From the NCBI GenBank assembly GCA_030066875.1, contig JASJAS010000032.1, positions 1 through 47,989 on the forward strand: 47,989 nucleotides of DNA, in the 5' to 3' direction. The first letter of the stretch is position 1. Each line of letters opens with the position of its first letter. The position numbers were made by a program, and so were the translations under genes. The notes below the pieces were generated by a model, which saw only the letters and a program-made list of their open reading frames with translations, was not told where the DNA came from and made no database searches. The DNA is from Acidimicrobiia bacterium (lineage in GTDB: Bacteria > Actinomycetota > Acidimicrobiia > Spongiisociales > UBA5794). Shown here in pieces: positions 1 to 8,886 of this stretch.

Positions 1-620
1 ACGAAGCCGATGTTCTCCGCGGCGCTACGCTCGTCTACGAAAGCGGTTGCTCCAAACCGCGGAGAGGGTTCTTCGCCATCGGTGAAAAGCAGGACCACAT
101 CATGGGCCACCGGGGGTCCATTGCTTATCACTCGTGCAGCCTCGAGCAGCGTTGCCACAGCGGCGCTGTTGTCGTTGGCTCCGGACGTCTCAGGGACGGT
201 GTCGTAATGGGCCATCAAGGCGACAGTCCGCTGCCCTTGCGATCCCGGCAGCCGGGCAATGACGTTGACTATCTCGACCGAGTCCTCGTCGCCGAAATAG
301 TCCGGAGCATCGGTGCGGTGCAGATCCGGCTCGAGACCCAGACTGCGCAATTCGGAAACGATATAGGCCCTCACCTCCGCGATCTCGGCCGAGCCCATGG
401 GGTGCGGTTGTTGCGCGATGGCGGCCACATGGTCGATCGCACGGTTCGCCGAGAACTCGCCGGCGGGAGCGTCGGCCGGCCTCGGGGCCGGGGCCGCCAC
501 CGAGTAGAAGCCGAGAGCCACAAACAGGACTACCAGGAGCCAGGGGGATTCCGTCGCAATCGCCGCGACTCGACTGCGCCGGTGTTGGTCGGTCACCTCT
601 GCCTCGCCAGACGAGTCCAT
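1..620 (-). CDS. M28 family metallopeptidase, N-terminal part (cut by window edge)
   Basis: Zn-dependent aminopeptidase-type protein; about 206 N-terminal codons are present and the rest lies beyond position 1. Translation from the ATG at 620 gives a short cytoplasmic stretch, one membrane segment (about residues 27-42, LLVVLFVALGFYSVAA), then an M28 domain. The metal-site motifs are visible: AHYDTVP (His and Asp ligands), GANDNSAA (bridging Asp) and TDGEE (catalytic Glu plus Glu ligand). The stretch QPHPMGSAE after the membrane anchor is typical of large membrane-bound M28 proteins that carry more helices at the C-terminus, so the full gene is probably long. The SDR/DUF2867 gene lies 57 bp upstream on the same strand and may be co-transcribed. 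Other frames here also stay open but encode nothing recognisable. Confidence 0.88.
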   Translation of the reverse strand, partial: MDSSGEAEVTDQHRRSRVAAIATESPWLLVVLFVALGFYSVAAPAPRPADAPAGEFSANRAIDHVAAIAQQPHPMGSAEIAEVRAYIVSELRSLGLEPDLHRTDAPDYFGDEDSVEIVNVIARLPGSQGQRTVALMAHYDTVPETSGANDNSAAVATLLEAARVISNGPPVAHDVVLLFTDGEEPSPRFGATAFVDERSAAENIGF

Positions 621-677
621 GACAGCGAGCCTGCCTGACGCAACGCCAGCAGGACAGGGGCAAACGGCTCCTTCGTC

Positions 678-2123
678 CTAGAGCGCGGTCCTATCCCGGT
701 CCTCGGCGGCGATGGCGATCTTCCGGGCCATTCGCTCGAAGATCAGGTGGTGGGCCGGCAGCAGAAGAAACCAGTAGAGCCGTCCCGCGAGACCACGTGG
801 TCGAAAGTAGGCCGTCTGAACGAGGCGTCGTTCCACCGTGTCCTCCTCGATTCGCCACTCGAGCCAAGCCTCACCCGGGAGCTTCATTTCGGCCGACAGC
901 TGGAGATGCTCGTCGCGAGTAACCGAGCTGACCCGCCAGAAGTCGATTGTGTCGTGAAGCCGCACGTCTTCAGGGTGACGCCGTCCCCGGCGTAGACCAA
1001 CTCCTCCGACCAACGTGTCGAGTATCCCGCGCAGTCTCCACGCCCAGTTGTATGTGTGGTAGCCGGTCGAACCACCGATACGGCCGAACGACCAGAACAG
1101 GTCAGAAGCGCTTGCGGCCGCCGGGATCTCCTTCCGGTCTACGTAGAGGCTGCCACCGGACCAGTCCGGATCCCACGAGAACCGCTGCGCTGGGCTGCTG
1201 CTGGCGTCCGACCAGCGGCTTTCGACATCGAGACCTTCATCGGTGGAGAGCGCTCGTTCAATCGCCGACCTCAACGGCATCGGGTCGAGACCGAATCGGT
1301 CCATCCTGTCGCTGTCCACCGTGACCTCGTTTCGCAGTGAATCGACGAGGGGTCGGGCCACTCCGACCGGCAGCGGCGTAACCAGACCGATCCACAGTGA
1401 TGACAGGCGCGGACTGAGGACTGGAACGGGGATGATGAGGCGTTTCCGCAACCCGGCAATCTCGGCGTAGACCTGCATCATTTCGCGGTACGTCACGATA
1501 TCCGGACCGCCTATGTCGTAGATGTGGTTGCCGGGTACATCATCAAGCGCAGCGACCAGGTAGTTCAGCACGTCGCGAATCGCGATCGGCTGGCACTTGG
1601 TTTCAACCCATCTCGGCGTTGTCATCACCGGCAGGACTTCGGTGAGGTAGCGCAGCATCTCGAACGACACCGATCCAGACCCGATGACGACGGCGGCGCG
1701 CAGCTCAGTGACCGGCGTGGCGCCCGCAGCCAAAGTCGCTCCGACCTCTTGGCGGCTCGACAGATGTGACGAGAGCTCGGCGCCGGAGCCGAGGCCCCCG
1801 AGGTAGACGATCCGGCGGAGGTTGTTCATCTCGGCGGCGGCTGCGAAGTTCGCCGCTGCGAGCCGGTCGGCGTCGGCGAAGTCGGCTTCCGAGCCCATCG
1901 AGTGAACGAGGTAGTAAGCGGCATCGCAGCCGGCTAAGGCGCGATCGACTTGTTCGCTATCAAGCACGTCGCATTCACGAACCTCGATCTGGCTTCGCCA
2001 GGGTCTGTCGGCGAGTTTCTCGGGGGTGCGCGCTAGACACACAACCTCGTGTCCTTCGGCAAGCAGGCGTGGTACTAGTCGGCCGCCGATGTATCCCGTA
2101 GCTCCGGTTACTGCGATCTTCAT
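678..2123 (-). CDS. SDR-type NAD(P)-binding protein with C-terminal DUF2867 domain
   Basis: Predicted NAD(P)-dependent epimerase/reductase of the extended SDR (NmrA-like) kind, about 481 aa. The N-terminus has the Rossmann motif GATGYIGG (residues 7-14) and AYYLVHSMG near residue 70, both usual in this family. The last 150 residues (from about FWSFGRIGGSTGYHTYNWAW) match the DUF2867 pattern, a START-like lipid-pocket domain often fused to these SDRs. A GTG directly before the ATG gives a one-residue longer option; I chose ATG at 2123. Substrate unknown; a quinone or lipid is plausible from the fused domain but not shown. The MscS gene is divergent, with about 107 bp between them. Confidence 0.88.
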   Translation of the reverse strand: MKIAVTGATGYIGGRLVPRLLAEGHEVVCLARTPEKLADRPWRSQIEVRECDVLDSEQVDRALAGCDAAYYLVHSMGSEADFADADRLAAANFAAAAEMNNLRRIVYLGGLGSGAELSSHLSSRQEVGATLAAGATPVTELRAAVVIGSGSVSFEMLRYLTEVLPVMTTPRWVETKCQPIAIRDVLNYLVAALDDVPGNHIYDIGGPDIVTYREMMQVYAEIAGLRKRLIIPVPVLSPRLSSLWIGLVTPLPVGVARPLVDSLRNEVTVDSDRMDRFGLDPMPLRSAIERALSTDEGLDVESRWSDASSSPAQRFSWDPDWSGGSLYVDRKEIPAAASASDLFWSFGRIGGSTGYHTYNWAWRLRGILDTLVGGVGLRRGRRHPEDVRLHDTIDFWRVSSVTRDEHLQLSAEMKLPGEAWLEWRIEEDTVERRLVQTAYFRPRGLAGRLYWFLLLPAHHLIFERMARKIAIAAEDRDRTAL

Positions 2124-2230
2124 CACCTGTTCTTCGAAGTTGCGGGGCTAGCAGATGACTGGGTGTGCTTCGGCGCAGGCGGTGGCTGGTGTAGCGTCGT
2201 GAGTGCCGCGACGCCTTGCGAGAGGGCGAT

Positions 2231-3136
2231 ATGGAAGAGACCACGGCCGAGATAGTCGCATCGATATCTGTAGTTCTGGGGCTTGGCTTGCTGCGGTGGT
2301 TGGTGCTGCGCTATGTGCACCGCACGGTCGATGATCCCGATGTGTGGTTCCGTGCCAAACGCATCACCACTTACACGACGACCTTCATCGCTGCCATCAC
2401 CCTGGCGTGGATCTGGATCGACGCCTTTGATTCGCTACCGACCTACCTGGGACTGGTGTCCGCCGGTGTCGCCATAGCCTTGGCGGACCTGCTCAAGAAC
2501 ATGGCAGGGTGGTTGTACATACTCATCAGAAGGCCGCTGCGGCTCGGCGATCGGATCGAGGTGGCCGGCACCGCAGGTGATGTCGTTGATATTCGGCTCT
2601 TCCGCTTCTCGTTGATGGAGATCGGAAACTGGGTGCATGCCGATCAGTCGACCGGACGGCTGATGCACGTGCCTAACGGCATCGTGTTCACGAACCCTGT
2701 CGCCAACTACACCGAGGGGTTCGAGCACATCTGGCATGAGATCCCCGTACTGGTCACTTTCGAATCGAACTGGGAAAAGGCCAGGTCAATCATCCGCGAG
2801 GAGATCGACAAGGTGTCGATCTCCGATGGGCATGTCCTGCGAAGGCTTCGCAAAGCGGCGCGGGAGTACCAGATCAAGATCGGGACGCTGACACCCATCG
2901 TCTACCTGAAGGTCGAGGACTCGGGAGTCCTACTCACCGGCCGTTTGCTCATTCCGGCGCGGGAGCGACGTCTGGTTGACGATCGGGTGTGGTCGGCTGT
3001 GTTGGCCCGTTTCGCAGAGGAGGACGACATCGATCTGGCATACAACACGGTGCGCACCTTCTTTGCGGGGCCGGTGTCGATCAACCACTCTGATCACGAA
3101 CCGGATGAGGCGGCGGATTCAGAGTCCGGCGGCTAG
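2231..3136 (+). CDS. Small-conductance mechanosensitive channel (MscS family)
   Basis: Membrane channel that opens on membrane tension and releases solutes during hypo-osmotic shock. About 301 aa, normal for the family. Hydrophobic segments lie near residues 5-25, 45-65 and 70-95. The third leads into the MscS beta-domain: GWLYILIRRPLRLGDRIEV, then GDVVDIRLF, then HVPNGIVFTNPVANY, which is the conserved pore-domain exit. The C-terminus is a soluble alpha/beta part with an acidic tail. A TTG five codons upstream is possible, but AGAGGG at 2221-2226 is well placed for the ATG at 2231, so I use that. It stands alone, divergent from the SDR gene. Confidence 0.92.
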   Translation: MEETTAEIVASISVVLGLGLLRWLVLRYVHRTVDDPDVWFRAKRITTYTTTFIAAITLAWIWIDAFDSLPTYLGLVSAGVAIALADLLKNMAGWLYILIRRPLRLGDRIEVAGTAGDVVDIRLFRFSLMEIGNWVHADQSTGRLMHVPNGIVFTNPVANYTEGFEHIWHEIPVLVTFESNWEKARSIIREEIDKVSISDGHVLRRLRKAAREYQIKIGTLTPIVYLKVEDSGVLLTGRLLIPARERRLVDDRVWSAVLARFAEEDDIDLAYNTVRTFFAGPVSINHSDHEPDEAADSESGG

Positions 3137-3236
3137 CTCGGCTACCAGCGGCGCGGCGCCTCCTATTGCTGTTCGGCCGAACCGACCCAGAAGTTCATCG
3201 ATACGCTCGCCGCGGGCTGACCGCTAGCGTGAGCCC

Positions 3237-4331
3237 ATGGGCGATGCACCGCTGCTGAAGGACTTCATCGACCGGGAATCGGTCGCGGCCGTCGCTCGCG
3301 CTGTGTCGACGGCAGCTGGAGGGCTCAACGAAGACGAAGTCGTGGGGCAAGTGCTCGATGACGAGTGGGAGGACCGTGCCCTCAAGCAGCGAATCCGCCA
3401 CATCGCAGTCACGGTACGTGCGTTTCTCCCCGAGGACTACGGGCAGGCGCTGACGATCATGCGCGCCGCTGCCCAGGTAGTCGATGCCGGCTGGATGTCG
3501 GTCTGGGCGTTCAACGACTTCGTCGAGGAATATGGTGTCGATCAGCCGGACCTTTCGCTTCCCGCACTCGAGCAGTTCACGAAACTCGCCTCAGCCGAGT
3601 TCGCAGTGCGGCCCTTCATAGCGCGCTACCCCGACCGGATGGCGGCGCAGATGCTCGAATGGGCCCGGGACGAAGATCCGTTGGTGCGGAGGCTTGCCAG
3701 TGAGGGATTCCGGCCGCGGTTGCCGTGGGGGATGGGTCTACCGGCGCTCAAGCAGGACCCATCACCGATCCTTCCCGTGCTTGCCGAGTTGCGGCAGGAT
3801 CCCTCGGAGGATGTGCGGCGCAGCGTCGCCAACAACCTCAACGACATCAGCAAGGACCACCCGGAGCTCGTTGTCGATCTGCTGGCAGTTTGGGGTGACG
3901 GCACCCCGGAAATGGAAGCCCTCACCAAACACGCCCTGCGCACACTCCTCAAGAAGGGTCACCCAGGAGCGCTCCAGCTCCTCGGTTTCGGTGCGGCAGA
4001 CGTCAACGTCGATGAGGTTGTGGTGACCCCGGCCCAAGGCAGGATCGGCGAGCACGTCACGCTCGAATTCACGGTCACGTCAACCGCAGCAGACACACAG
4101 TTGCTCATGGTCGACTACGCAGTTGTGTTTCAGAACGTGTCGGGCACCGGGTCGCGAAAGGTTTTCAAGGGAACGGTCGCGGACCTGGGCGCCGGAGAAT
4201 CGCTGAAGCTGCGGCGCAAGATGAGCCTGGCGCAGCAGACGACACGCCGGATTATCCCAGGGCCTCACTCGGTTGACGTTCAGGTGAACGGTGCGGTTCT
4301 CGCATCGGCCCAGTTCGATGTGGTCGAGTGA
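3237..4331 (+). CDS. AlkD-like DNA alkylation repair / HEAT-repeat protein
   Basis: Resembles the DNA alkylation repair (AlkD/AlkC) superfamily, HEAT-repeat glycosylases that remove alkylated bases. About 364 aa. Residues 1-260 are helical repeats; the family-like block includes LEWARDEDPLVRRLASEGFR, WGMGLPALKQDP and SEDVRRSVANNLNDISKDHP. Residues about 265-364 form a beta-rich Ig-like tail (EHVTLEFTVTSTAADTQLLM onward), found in a subset of these proteins. The next gene, convergent, is a uracil-DNA glycosylase-like protein whose 3' end overlaps this one by 80 bp, so two base-excision-type genes sit together. Enzyme activity is inferred from family only. Confidence 0.85.
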   Translation: MGDAPLLKDFIDRESVAAVARAVSTAAGGLNEDEVVGQVLDDEWEDRALKQRIRHIAVTVRAFLPEDYGQALTIMRAAAQVVDAGWMSVWAFNDFVEEYGVDQPDLSLPALEQFTKLASAEFAVRPFIARYPDRMAAQMLEWARDEDPLVRRLASEGFRPRLPWGMGLPALKQDPSPILPVLAELRQDPSEDVRRSVANNLNDISKDHPELVVDLLAVWGDGTPEMEALTKHALRTLLKKGHPGALQLLGFGAADVNVDEVVVTPAQGRIGEHVTLEFTVTSTAADTQLLMVDYAVVFQNVSGTGSRKVFKGTVADLGAGESLKLRRKMSLAQQTTRRIIPGPHSVDVQVNGAVLASAQFDVVE

Positions 4332-4941
4332 ACGGACCGGCGGCCACCGAGATCGCATTGCGGATGTCGACTGCAATCACATCGCCCCGGTCACCCTCAA
4401 CAGATAGGTTTGTGCCCGAGGCGGGATAGGAGGGAAAGAGGGTGATCTCGCCGAGTCGGTACTCGTGACCCTTCACCTCGTAGGCAGATCCGGTCGGTAT
4501 CGCCGGTTCCCCGAACCTTCGCTTGGCGATCTCGTTGATCGCCTTGATGGCGGTGTTCCCCATCAACAGAATCGATTTGAGGTTGGGGAACATGGCAAGC
4601 TCCGCCTCCAGTAGGCGGGAGCAGTGGGCGATCGTCTCGGGGCGGAGACCGAAACCCGACTTCGGGCATTTGACCGCCGTGGTCACATGGACGCCGAGCC
4701 GGCGAATGTCCTTGATGCTGTACACCTCGTAGCCGGCGGTGCGGAAGGCATCGATGGTGTCGGCACGTACGATCGGGTCGTCGTAGTCGTCAACGCTGGC
4801 GGCGTCGGTCGGGGGCGCCGCTGAGATCATCACGACGCGGACTTGATCGCGTTTGGTAGGGGGGTCAGGTCGTACGTTCCCTTCGTGACAAACGTCAGTG
4901 CAGGGGAAGTCGATACAGCGGTTGAGATCGCCGGCGGGCAT
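4252..4941 (-). CDS. Uracil-DNA glycosylase superfamily protein, divergent Fe-S type
   Basis: About 229 aa. Fits the Fe-S uracil-DNA glycosylase (family 4/5) plan: cysteines near the N-terminus (CIDFPCTDVC), then VKCPKSG and HCSRLLEAEL in the positions of the family's other cluster ligands, then a strand ILLMGNTAIKAI like the family's LG..A block. It departs from the classic motifs: SAAPPTD stands where GEAPG is usual and SYPAS where HPS is usual. Start: GGAGG lies 5 nt before the ATG at 4941 and overlaps a GTG at 4947, so the ATG is preferred. The last ~28 residues run antisense into the AlkD-like gene and look like a read-on tail. The MarR gene lies 92 bp upstream on the same strand. Confidence 0.72.
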   Translation of the reverse strand: MPAGDLNRCIDFPCTDVCHEGNVRPDPPTKRDQVRVVMISAAPPTDAASVDDYDDPIVRADTIDAFRTAGYEVYSIKDIRRLGVHVTTAVKCPKSGFGLRPETIAHCSRLLEAELAMFPNLKSILLMGNTAIKAINEIAKRRFGEPAIPTGSAYEVKGHEYRLGEITLFPSYPASGTNLSVEGDRGDVIAVDIRNAISVAAGPFTRPHRTGPMREPHRSPERQPSEALG

Positions 4942-5033
4942 GCGCACCTCCGTTCCTCAGTGCGGCGACCACCTTCCTACCCAGGGCCCAGTATGCACAT
5001 GTCGGGTGGCATATGTGAAGGATTTTTCGCGAA

Positions 5034-5546
5034 CTAGTCGTTGGTGGCACTCTGCTCAGGAAGCGGGTTGGCGTCCAGCCAGCGGACCAGTGCCAGTTCC
5101 ATCTCGATGTGAAAGTGGCGGTAGAAGGATTCAGCGCGTTCGAGCCGTTCAGTTGCGAGCGGCCCGATCTCCTTGTTGTGTTTCGCTTTTTCGATGATGT
5201 CGATCATGTGGATCGCGCCTTCGATACGGCGCTTACTCATCTCCACCAGCGGGTCGGCGCGCACTCGGAATCTGTCCCGACGATCACCCGGCAGCGACAC
5301 TCGCTCGACAAATCCGAGTTGTTCCAGCAACCGCACCATCGTGCTCACCGAACCTGTGCTGGCCTGGAGCAAGTCGGCGAGCTCAGCCTGGGTCACATAG
5401 GGGCGCTCGGTGAGTATGAGAAACGCAAAGATCCGCCCCCCCATTCGCGGGAACCCAAACTGTTCGAAGATGAGGCTGAACGACTCGACAGATTCGGCCA
5501 GGCCGGGCGCCATCACTGGGGTCGGGTCGGATTCTGGATTGTCCAT
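5034..5546 (-). CDS. GbsR/MarR-family transcriptional regulator
   Basis: Winged-helix DNA-binding repressor, 170 aa. The HTH spans about residues 40-105 (MGGRIFAFLILTERPYVTQA, LADLLQASTGSVSTMVRLLE, then wing PGDRRDRFRV). A long helical C-terminal region is typical of the GbsR branch and probably makes the dimer. It is divergent from the ABC transporter pair beginning at 5666; the 119-bp gap holds a near-perfect palindrome (5580-5602). The simplest reading is that it represses both itself and the transporter, with a substrate or drug as inducer. Inducer unknown. Confidence 0.87.
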   Translation of the reverse strand: MDNPESDPTPVMAPGLAESVESFSLIFEQFGFPRMGGRIFAFLILTERPYVTQAELADLLQASTGSVSTMVRLLEQLGFVERVSLPGDRRDRFRVRADPLVEMSKRRIEGAIHMIDIIEKAKHNKEIGPLATERLERAESFYRHFHIEMELALVRWLDANPLPEQSATND

Positions 5547-5579
5547 GAGGTCCCTTTCCGATAGGGACTTTCGCCTCTA

Positions 5580-5602
5580 TCAGTGATTTCAGTAATCACT
5601 GA
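5580..5602. promoter_or_regulatory. Palindromic operator candidate for the MarR regulator
   Basis: Perfect inverted repeat with 9-bp arms TCAGTGATT / AATCACTGA around a 5-nt centre. It lies 34 bp upstream of the regulator start and 63 bp upstream of the ABC ATPase start, in the only AT-rich stretch of the gap. Size and symmetry fit a MarR dimer site. A weak -10-like GATACT follows at 5610-5615, so a bound dimer would cover the -35 region of the transporter promoter. Confidence 0.6.
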
Positions 5603-5665
5603 TATCGTTGATACTAATGATTCGGGTGGGAGAGTCAACCACCCGGCGGGTAGAAAGGCCATGCA

Positions 5666-6364
5666 ATGATCGAACTCCTCAATGTCTCGAAGAGGTTTGG
5701 GGACGGGGTCCCGATCGTTGCCCTGGCCGATGTCGACCTGAAGGTGGAAGGCGGCGAGTTCGTTGTGGTGCTGGGTCCCTCGGGCAGCGGCAAGACCACA
5801 CTCCTCAACATGGTCGGGGCGCTCGACAACCCGACAGAGGGTTCGATCGTCGTCGATGGCTTCGACATCTCGAAAGCAAGCCGCAAGGAGTTGTTCGAGT
5901 TCCGCCGCAAGACCGTCAGCTTCATCTTCCAGAGCTTCAACATCTTTCCGGGGCTTACTGCGGCCGAGAATGTCCAGTTCGGGGCCGACGCGGCGGGACG
6001 GGGGGATGAGGTGGATCCGGCGGTGATTCTCGACGCGGTCGGGCTCGGTGACCGGCTGGATCAGTTCCCCCACGAGCTCTCCGGCGGTGAGCAGCAGCGT
6101 GTGGCCATCGCCCGCGCTCTGGCCACCGGCAACCCGGTGATGCTTGCCGATGAACCGACCGGTGAGTTGGACTTCACCACAGGGGTCCAGATTCTCGAGT
6201 TGTTGCAGAAGCAGGCAGCCGAAGGTCGGGCGGTCCTGGTGGTAACCCACAACCGCGAGATATCGCGCATCGCCGACCGAGTAGTCGAGCTGAGCAGCGG
6301 TCACATCATCAGCGACGGCCCGCCCGCCGAGGGCAAGGCCTCGCTCGACGAACTGCACTGGTGA
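5666..6364 (+). CDS. ABC transporter ATP-binding protein, MacB/LolD type
   Basis: ATPase subunit of a type VII (MacB/FtsX) ABC system, 232 aa, cytoplasmic. Walker A GPSGSGKTT (about residues 38-46), Q-loop FIFQSFNIFPGLTAAEN, signature LSGGEQQRVAIARAL, Walker B VMLADEPTGELD and switch VVTHNREI are all intact. The permease starts 4 bp after its stop, so the two form a unit. Start ATG with AGAAAGG upstream. These systems do mechanical work on periplasmic or membrane substrates (lipoproteins, peptides, antibiotics) rather than classic import. Likely controlled by the divergent MarR protein. Confidence 0.95.
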   Translation: MIELLNVSKRFGDGVPIVALADVDLKVEGGEFVVVLGPSGSGKTTLLNMVGALDNPTEGSIVVDGFDISKASRKELFEFRRKTVSFIFQSFNIFPGLTAAENVQFGADAAGRGDEVDPAVILDAVGLGDRLDQFPHELSGGEQQRVAIARALATGNPVMLADEPTGELDFTTGVQILELLQKQAAEGRAVLVVTHNREISRIADRVVELSSGHIISDGPPAEGKASLDELHW

Positions 6365-6368
6365 CATC

Positions 6369-8807
6369 ATGAAGGATTGGTATCTCATCCTGCGCTGGTC
6401 GTGGCGCGACCTGCGGAAGTATTGGGTCAAAGTAATTGCCATTGCTCTAGTGATCGGTATTGGTACCGGTGCCTATGCGGGCCTGACCAGCACCGCAAAC
6501 TGGAGACGCGACTCCAACGAGGCCAGCATGGAGTTGCTCAACATGTACGACGTTCGCTTCGAGCTGGCTACTGACAGCTCGGTGGCGGCGGGGGAGCTGG
6601 CGGCCGCGGCCGCGGGAATCGAGCACGCTGCATGGGTCGATGACACCGTCGAGCGACTCATTCGGCCGACCCAGGTGGATGCGTCCACTGCTGGAGAGAC
6701 CGTGTTGGTTCCGGGCGAGATCGTTGGCGTAGACATCATCGATGGCGGTCCCGCAGTCAACGGTTGGTACACCGAGACCGGTAGTGGCCTGACGGCGGCC
6801 GACGCGGGAGAGCCGGTTGTGTTGCTCGAGGAGGGCTTTGCCTTCCACAACGACCTGCCCAAGGCCGGAACGATCACAGTCAGCGGTGGAGTCGAGCTCG
6901 AATACGTCAACACCGCAATGACTCCCGAGTTCTTCATCGTTGTTCCGGAGAATACGACGAGCTTTGCTCAAGGCACCTATGCCGGCGTGTTCACATCACT
7001 CGAAACTGCACAAGACCTGACTGGGCTCGAGGGTGCGGTCAACGACCTCATCGTCACGGTTGCCGATGATGCCGATCGCGATGTTGTAGCCACGGAAATC
7101 AAGAACGCAATCACCGAACTCGGGGTCGGGGTCAACACGATCGTGCGCGAGGATGATCCGTCCTACAGGCTCCTCTTCGAGGATGTGGAGAACGATCAAG
7201 AGTTCTTCAACATCTTCGCGCTGTTGATCTTCGTTGGTGCTGTGATGGGGGCGTTCAATCTCATCACCCGGCTCTCGGAGGCGCAGCGGCGCGAGATCGG
7301 TATTGCGATGGCTATCGGAGTCTCACCGCGCAAGATCGCCATACGGCCGCTGCTGGTCGGCGCACAGATTGCCCTCCTCGGCGTTGTTTTCGGGGTTGCA
7401 GTCGGCGTGCTCATTGGCAGCCTGATGCGCTCTGTGATGGACACCCTCCTGCTCCTTCCTGTCTGGCTGACCGACTTCCAGTGGAGCTTGTTCTTCTGGG
7501 TTGCCGTCGTCGGGTTCATCGTGCCGTTCCTTGCCGCGGCCTATCCGGTATGGCGAGCGGTCCGCGTCAAGCCAATCGAGGCAATTCGCACCGGCCATCT
7601 CGCTGCACGCGGGGGTGGCCTGGCTCCGTTGATCAAGCGATTCCGCCTCCCCGGCGATACGTTTGCGCAGCTTCCCTTCCGCAACCTCCTGCGTGCTCCG
7701 CGACGCGCAATCCTGACGGCGCTTGGCATCGCCGCGATCATGGCTGTCCTCGTTGGGTTCCTCGGGGCTATCGATTCGTTCGTGGGCGCACTCGATCGAG
7801 GCACCACCATGGTCGAAGGCAACAGTCCCGATCGGATGGTTGTGAGCCTCGAAGGCGTGCTCCCGGTGGATCATCCGGGTGTCACGGCAATCGCCGAAGC
7901 GGAGAGCGTCGACGGCACTGTGCCGGTACTGCAGCTCGGCGCTCGGGCCGAAGGCGACGAGGAGCTCTTGCTTCTGGTCGAGGTGCTCGATCTAGACAAT
8001 GAGCTGTGGCAGCCGGCGCTGGCGGCAGGAAGTCTCGACGTCGGCGACAACGGCGTGATACTCGCCGAAGTGGCCGCCGACGACCTTGGGGTCGACGTCG
8101 GTGACTCGGTCAGGGTGATTGTGCCGGTGCGCTCGGGCGAGAACACGTTCCGCTTTGTCGAGACGGACTTGAACGTGGCTGGCCTGCACGAGAGCCCAAT
8201 TCGGTTCAACGCCTACATGGATGATGCGGCGCTGACGCCGCTGGGTGCGGAGGGTGTGGCCAATGTCGTCTACGCCAATCCCGCATCCGGGTTCGACTCC
8301 GGTGACGTGCAGCGTGAGCTGTTCGGCCTCGACACGGTGGGCTCGGTGCAGAAGGCCACCGCCGCCTCTGACGATCTCGACGACTTGATGGCGCAGTTCG
8401 TTGGAATCCTGCAGGCCGTAGCGTTCTTTGTTCTGCTGCTGGCTGTGTTGATGGCGTTCAACTCTGCTTCGATTTCGTTCGAGGAAAGGCAGCGGGAACA
8501 CGCAACGATGTTCGCCTATGGCGTCAGGGTCAGGAAGGCGTTGCGAATGGCGGTCGTGGAGAATCTCACGATTGGCATCGTTGCCACCCTGATCGGCTTC
8601 GGAGGCGGACTCTGGATGCTGTGGTGGGTGGTCAACGTCACCGCGGCCGAAACCATGCCCGACATCGGCCTTGTCATGGAGCTATCCCCGACGACACTGT
8701 TCACGGTCGTCGTCCTCGGCATCGCCGCCGTCGCCCTGGCGCCGCTGTTCACCGCTCGCCGAATGCGCCGGATGGACCTCCCCGGCACGCTGCGAGTCAT
8801 GGAGTAA
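6369..8807 (+). CDS. ABC transporter permease, duplicated FtsX domains
   Basis: Membrane subunit partnering the ATPase just upstream, 812 aa. An N-terminal membrane helix (about 20-40) is followed by an extracytoplasmic MacB-like domain (about 45-270), then an FtsX core with three helices (about 280-405; EAQRREIGIAMAIGVSPRKI is the coupling-helix region). The pattern repeats: helix near 445-470, second extracytoplasmic domain, second FtsX core (about 685-800; EERQREHATMFAYGVRVRKA). This 10-helix two-core layout is usual for actinobacterial efflux or peptide-resistance permeases. Substrate is not predictable from sequence. A palindromic repeat element begins 3 bp after the stop. Confidence 0.94.
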   Translation: MKDWYLILRWSWRDLRKYWVKVIAIALVIGIGTGAYAGLTSTANWRRDSNEASMELLNMYDVRFELATDSSVAAGELAAAAAGIEHAAWVDDTVERLIRPTQVDASTAGETVLVPGEIVGVDIIDGGPAVNGWYTETGSGLTAADAGEPVVLLEEGFAFHNDLPKAGTITVSGGVELEYVNTAMTPEFFIVVPENTTSFAQGTYAGVFTSLETAQDLTGLEGAVNDLIVTVADDADRDVVATEIKNAITELGVGVNTIVREDDPSYRLLFEDVENDQEFFNIFALLIFVGAVMGAFNLITRLSEAQRREIGIAMAIGVSPRKIAIRPLLVGAQIALLGVVFGVAVGVLIGSLMRSVMDTLLLLPVWLTDFQWSLFFWVAVVGFIVPFLAAAYPVWRAVRVKPIEAIRTGHLAARGGGLAPLIKRFRLPGDTFAQLPFRNLLRAPRRAILTALGIAAIMAVLVGFLGAIDSFVGALDRGTTMVEGNSPDRMVVSLEGVLPVDHPGVTAIAEAESVDGTVPVLQLGARAEGDEELLLLVEVLDLDNELWQPALAAGSLDVGDNGVILAEVAADDLGVDVGDSVRVIVPVRSGENTFRFVETDLNVAGLHESPIRFNAYMDDAALTPLGAEGVANVVYANPASGFDSGDVQRELFGLDTVGSVQKATAASDDLDDLMAQFVGILQAVAFFVLLLAVLMAFNSASISFEERQREHATMFAYGVRVRKALRMAVVENLTIGIVATLIGFGGGLWMLWWVVNVTAAETMPDIGLVMELSPTTLFTVVVLGIAAVALAPLFTARRMRRMDLPGTLRVME

Positions 8808-8810
8808 CCA

Positions 8811-8881
8811 CCACCCACTCCGTTCTTGCGGATCGCGGCGGCCTTGTACGCCGTCGTTGTCCGCAAGAACAGGGGGGGTGG
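8811..8881. repeat. Two-tier palindromic repeat element, copy 1 (likely bidirectional terminator)
   Basis: Fills the gap between two convergent genes. Outer arms CCACCC / GGGTGG, a perfect 11-bp stem GTTCTTGCGGA (8822-8832) / TCCGCAAGAAC (8860-8870), and an inner stem CGGCG / CGCCG. A related element lies at 27131-27209, also between convergent genes, and a half copy at 43010-43026. No U-tract follows, so any termination would rely on the hairpin alone. Confidence 0.75.
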
Positions 8882-8886
8882 CGGTG

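Noticed and set aside
190-663. 157-aa minus-strand reading frame
   Set aside because: It is Arg/Gly-rich and matches nothing, while another minus frame from 620 gives an M28 peptidase with all metal motifs.
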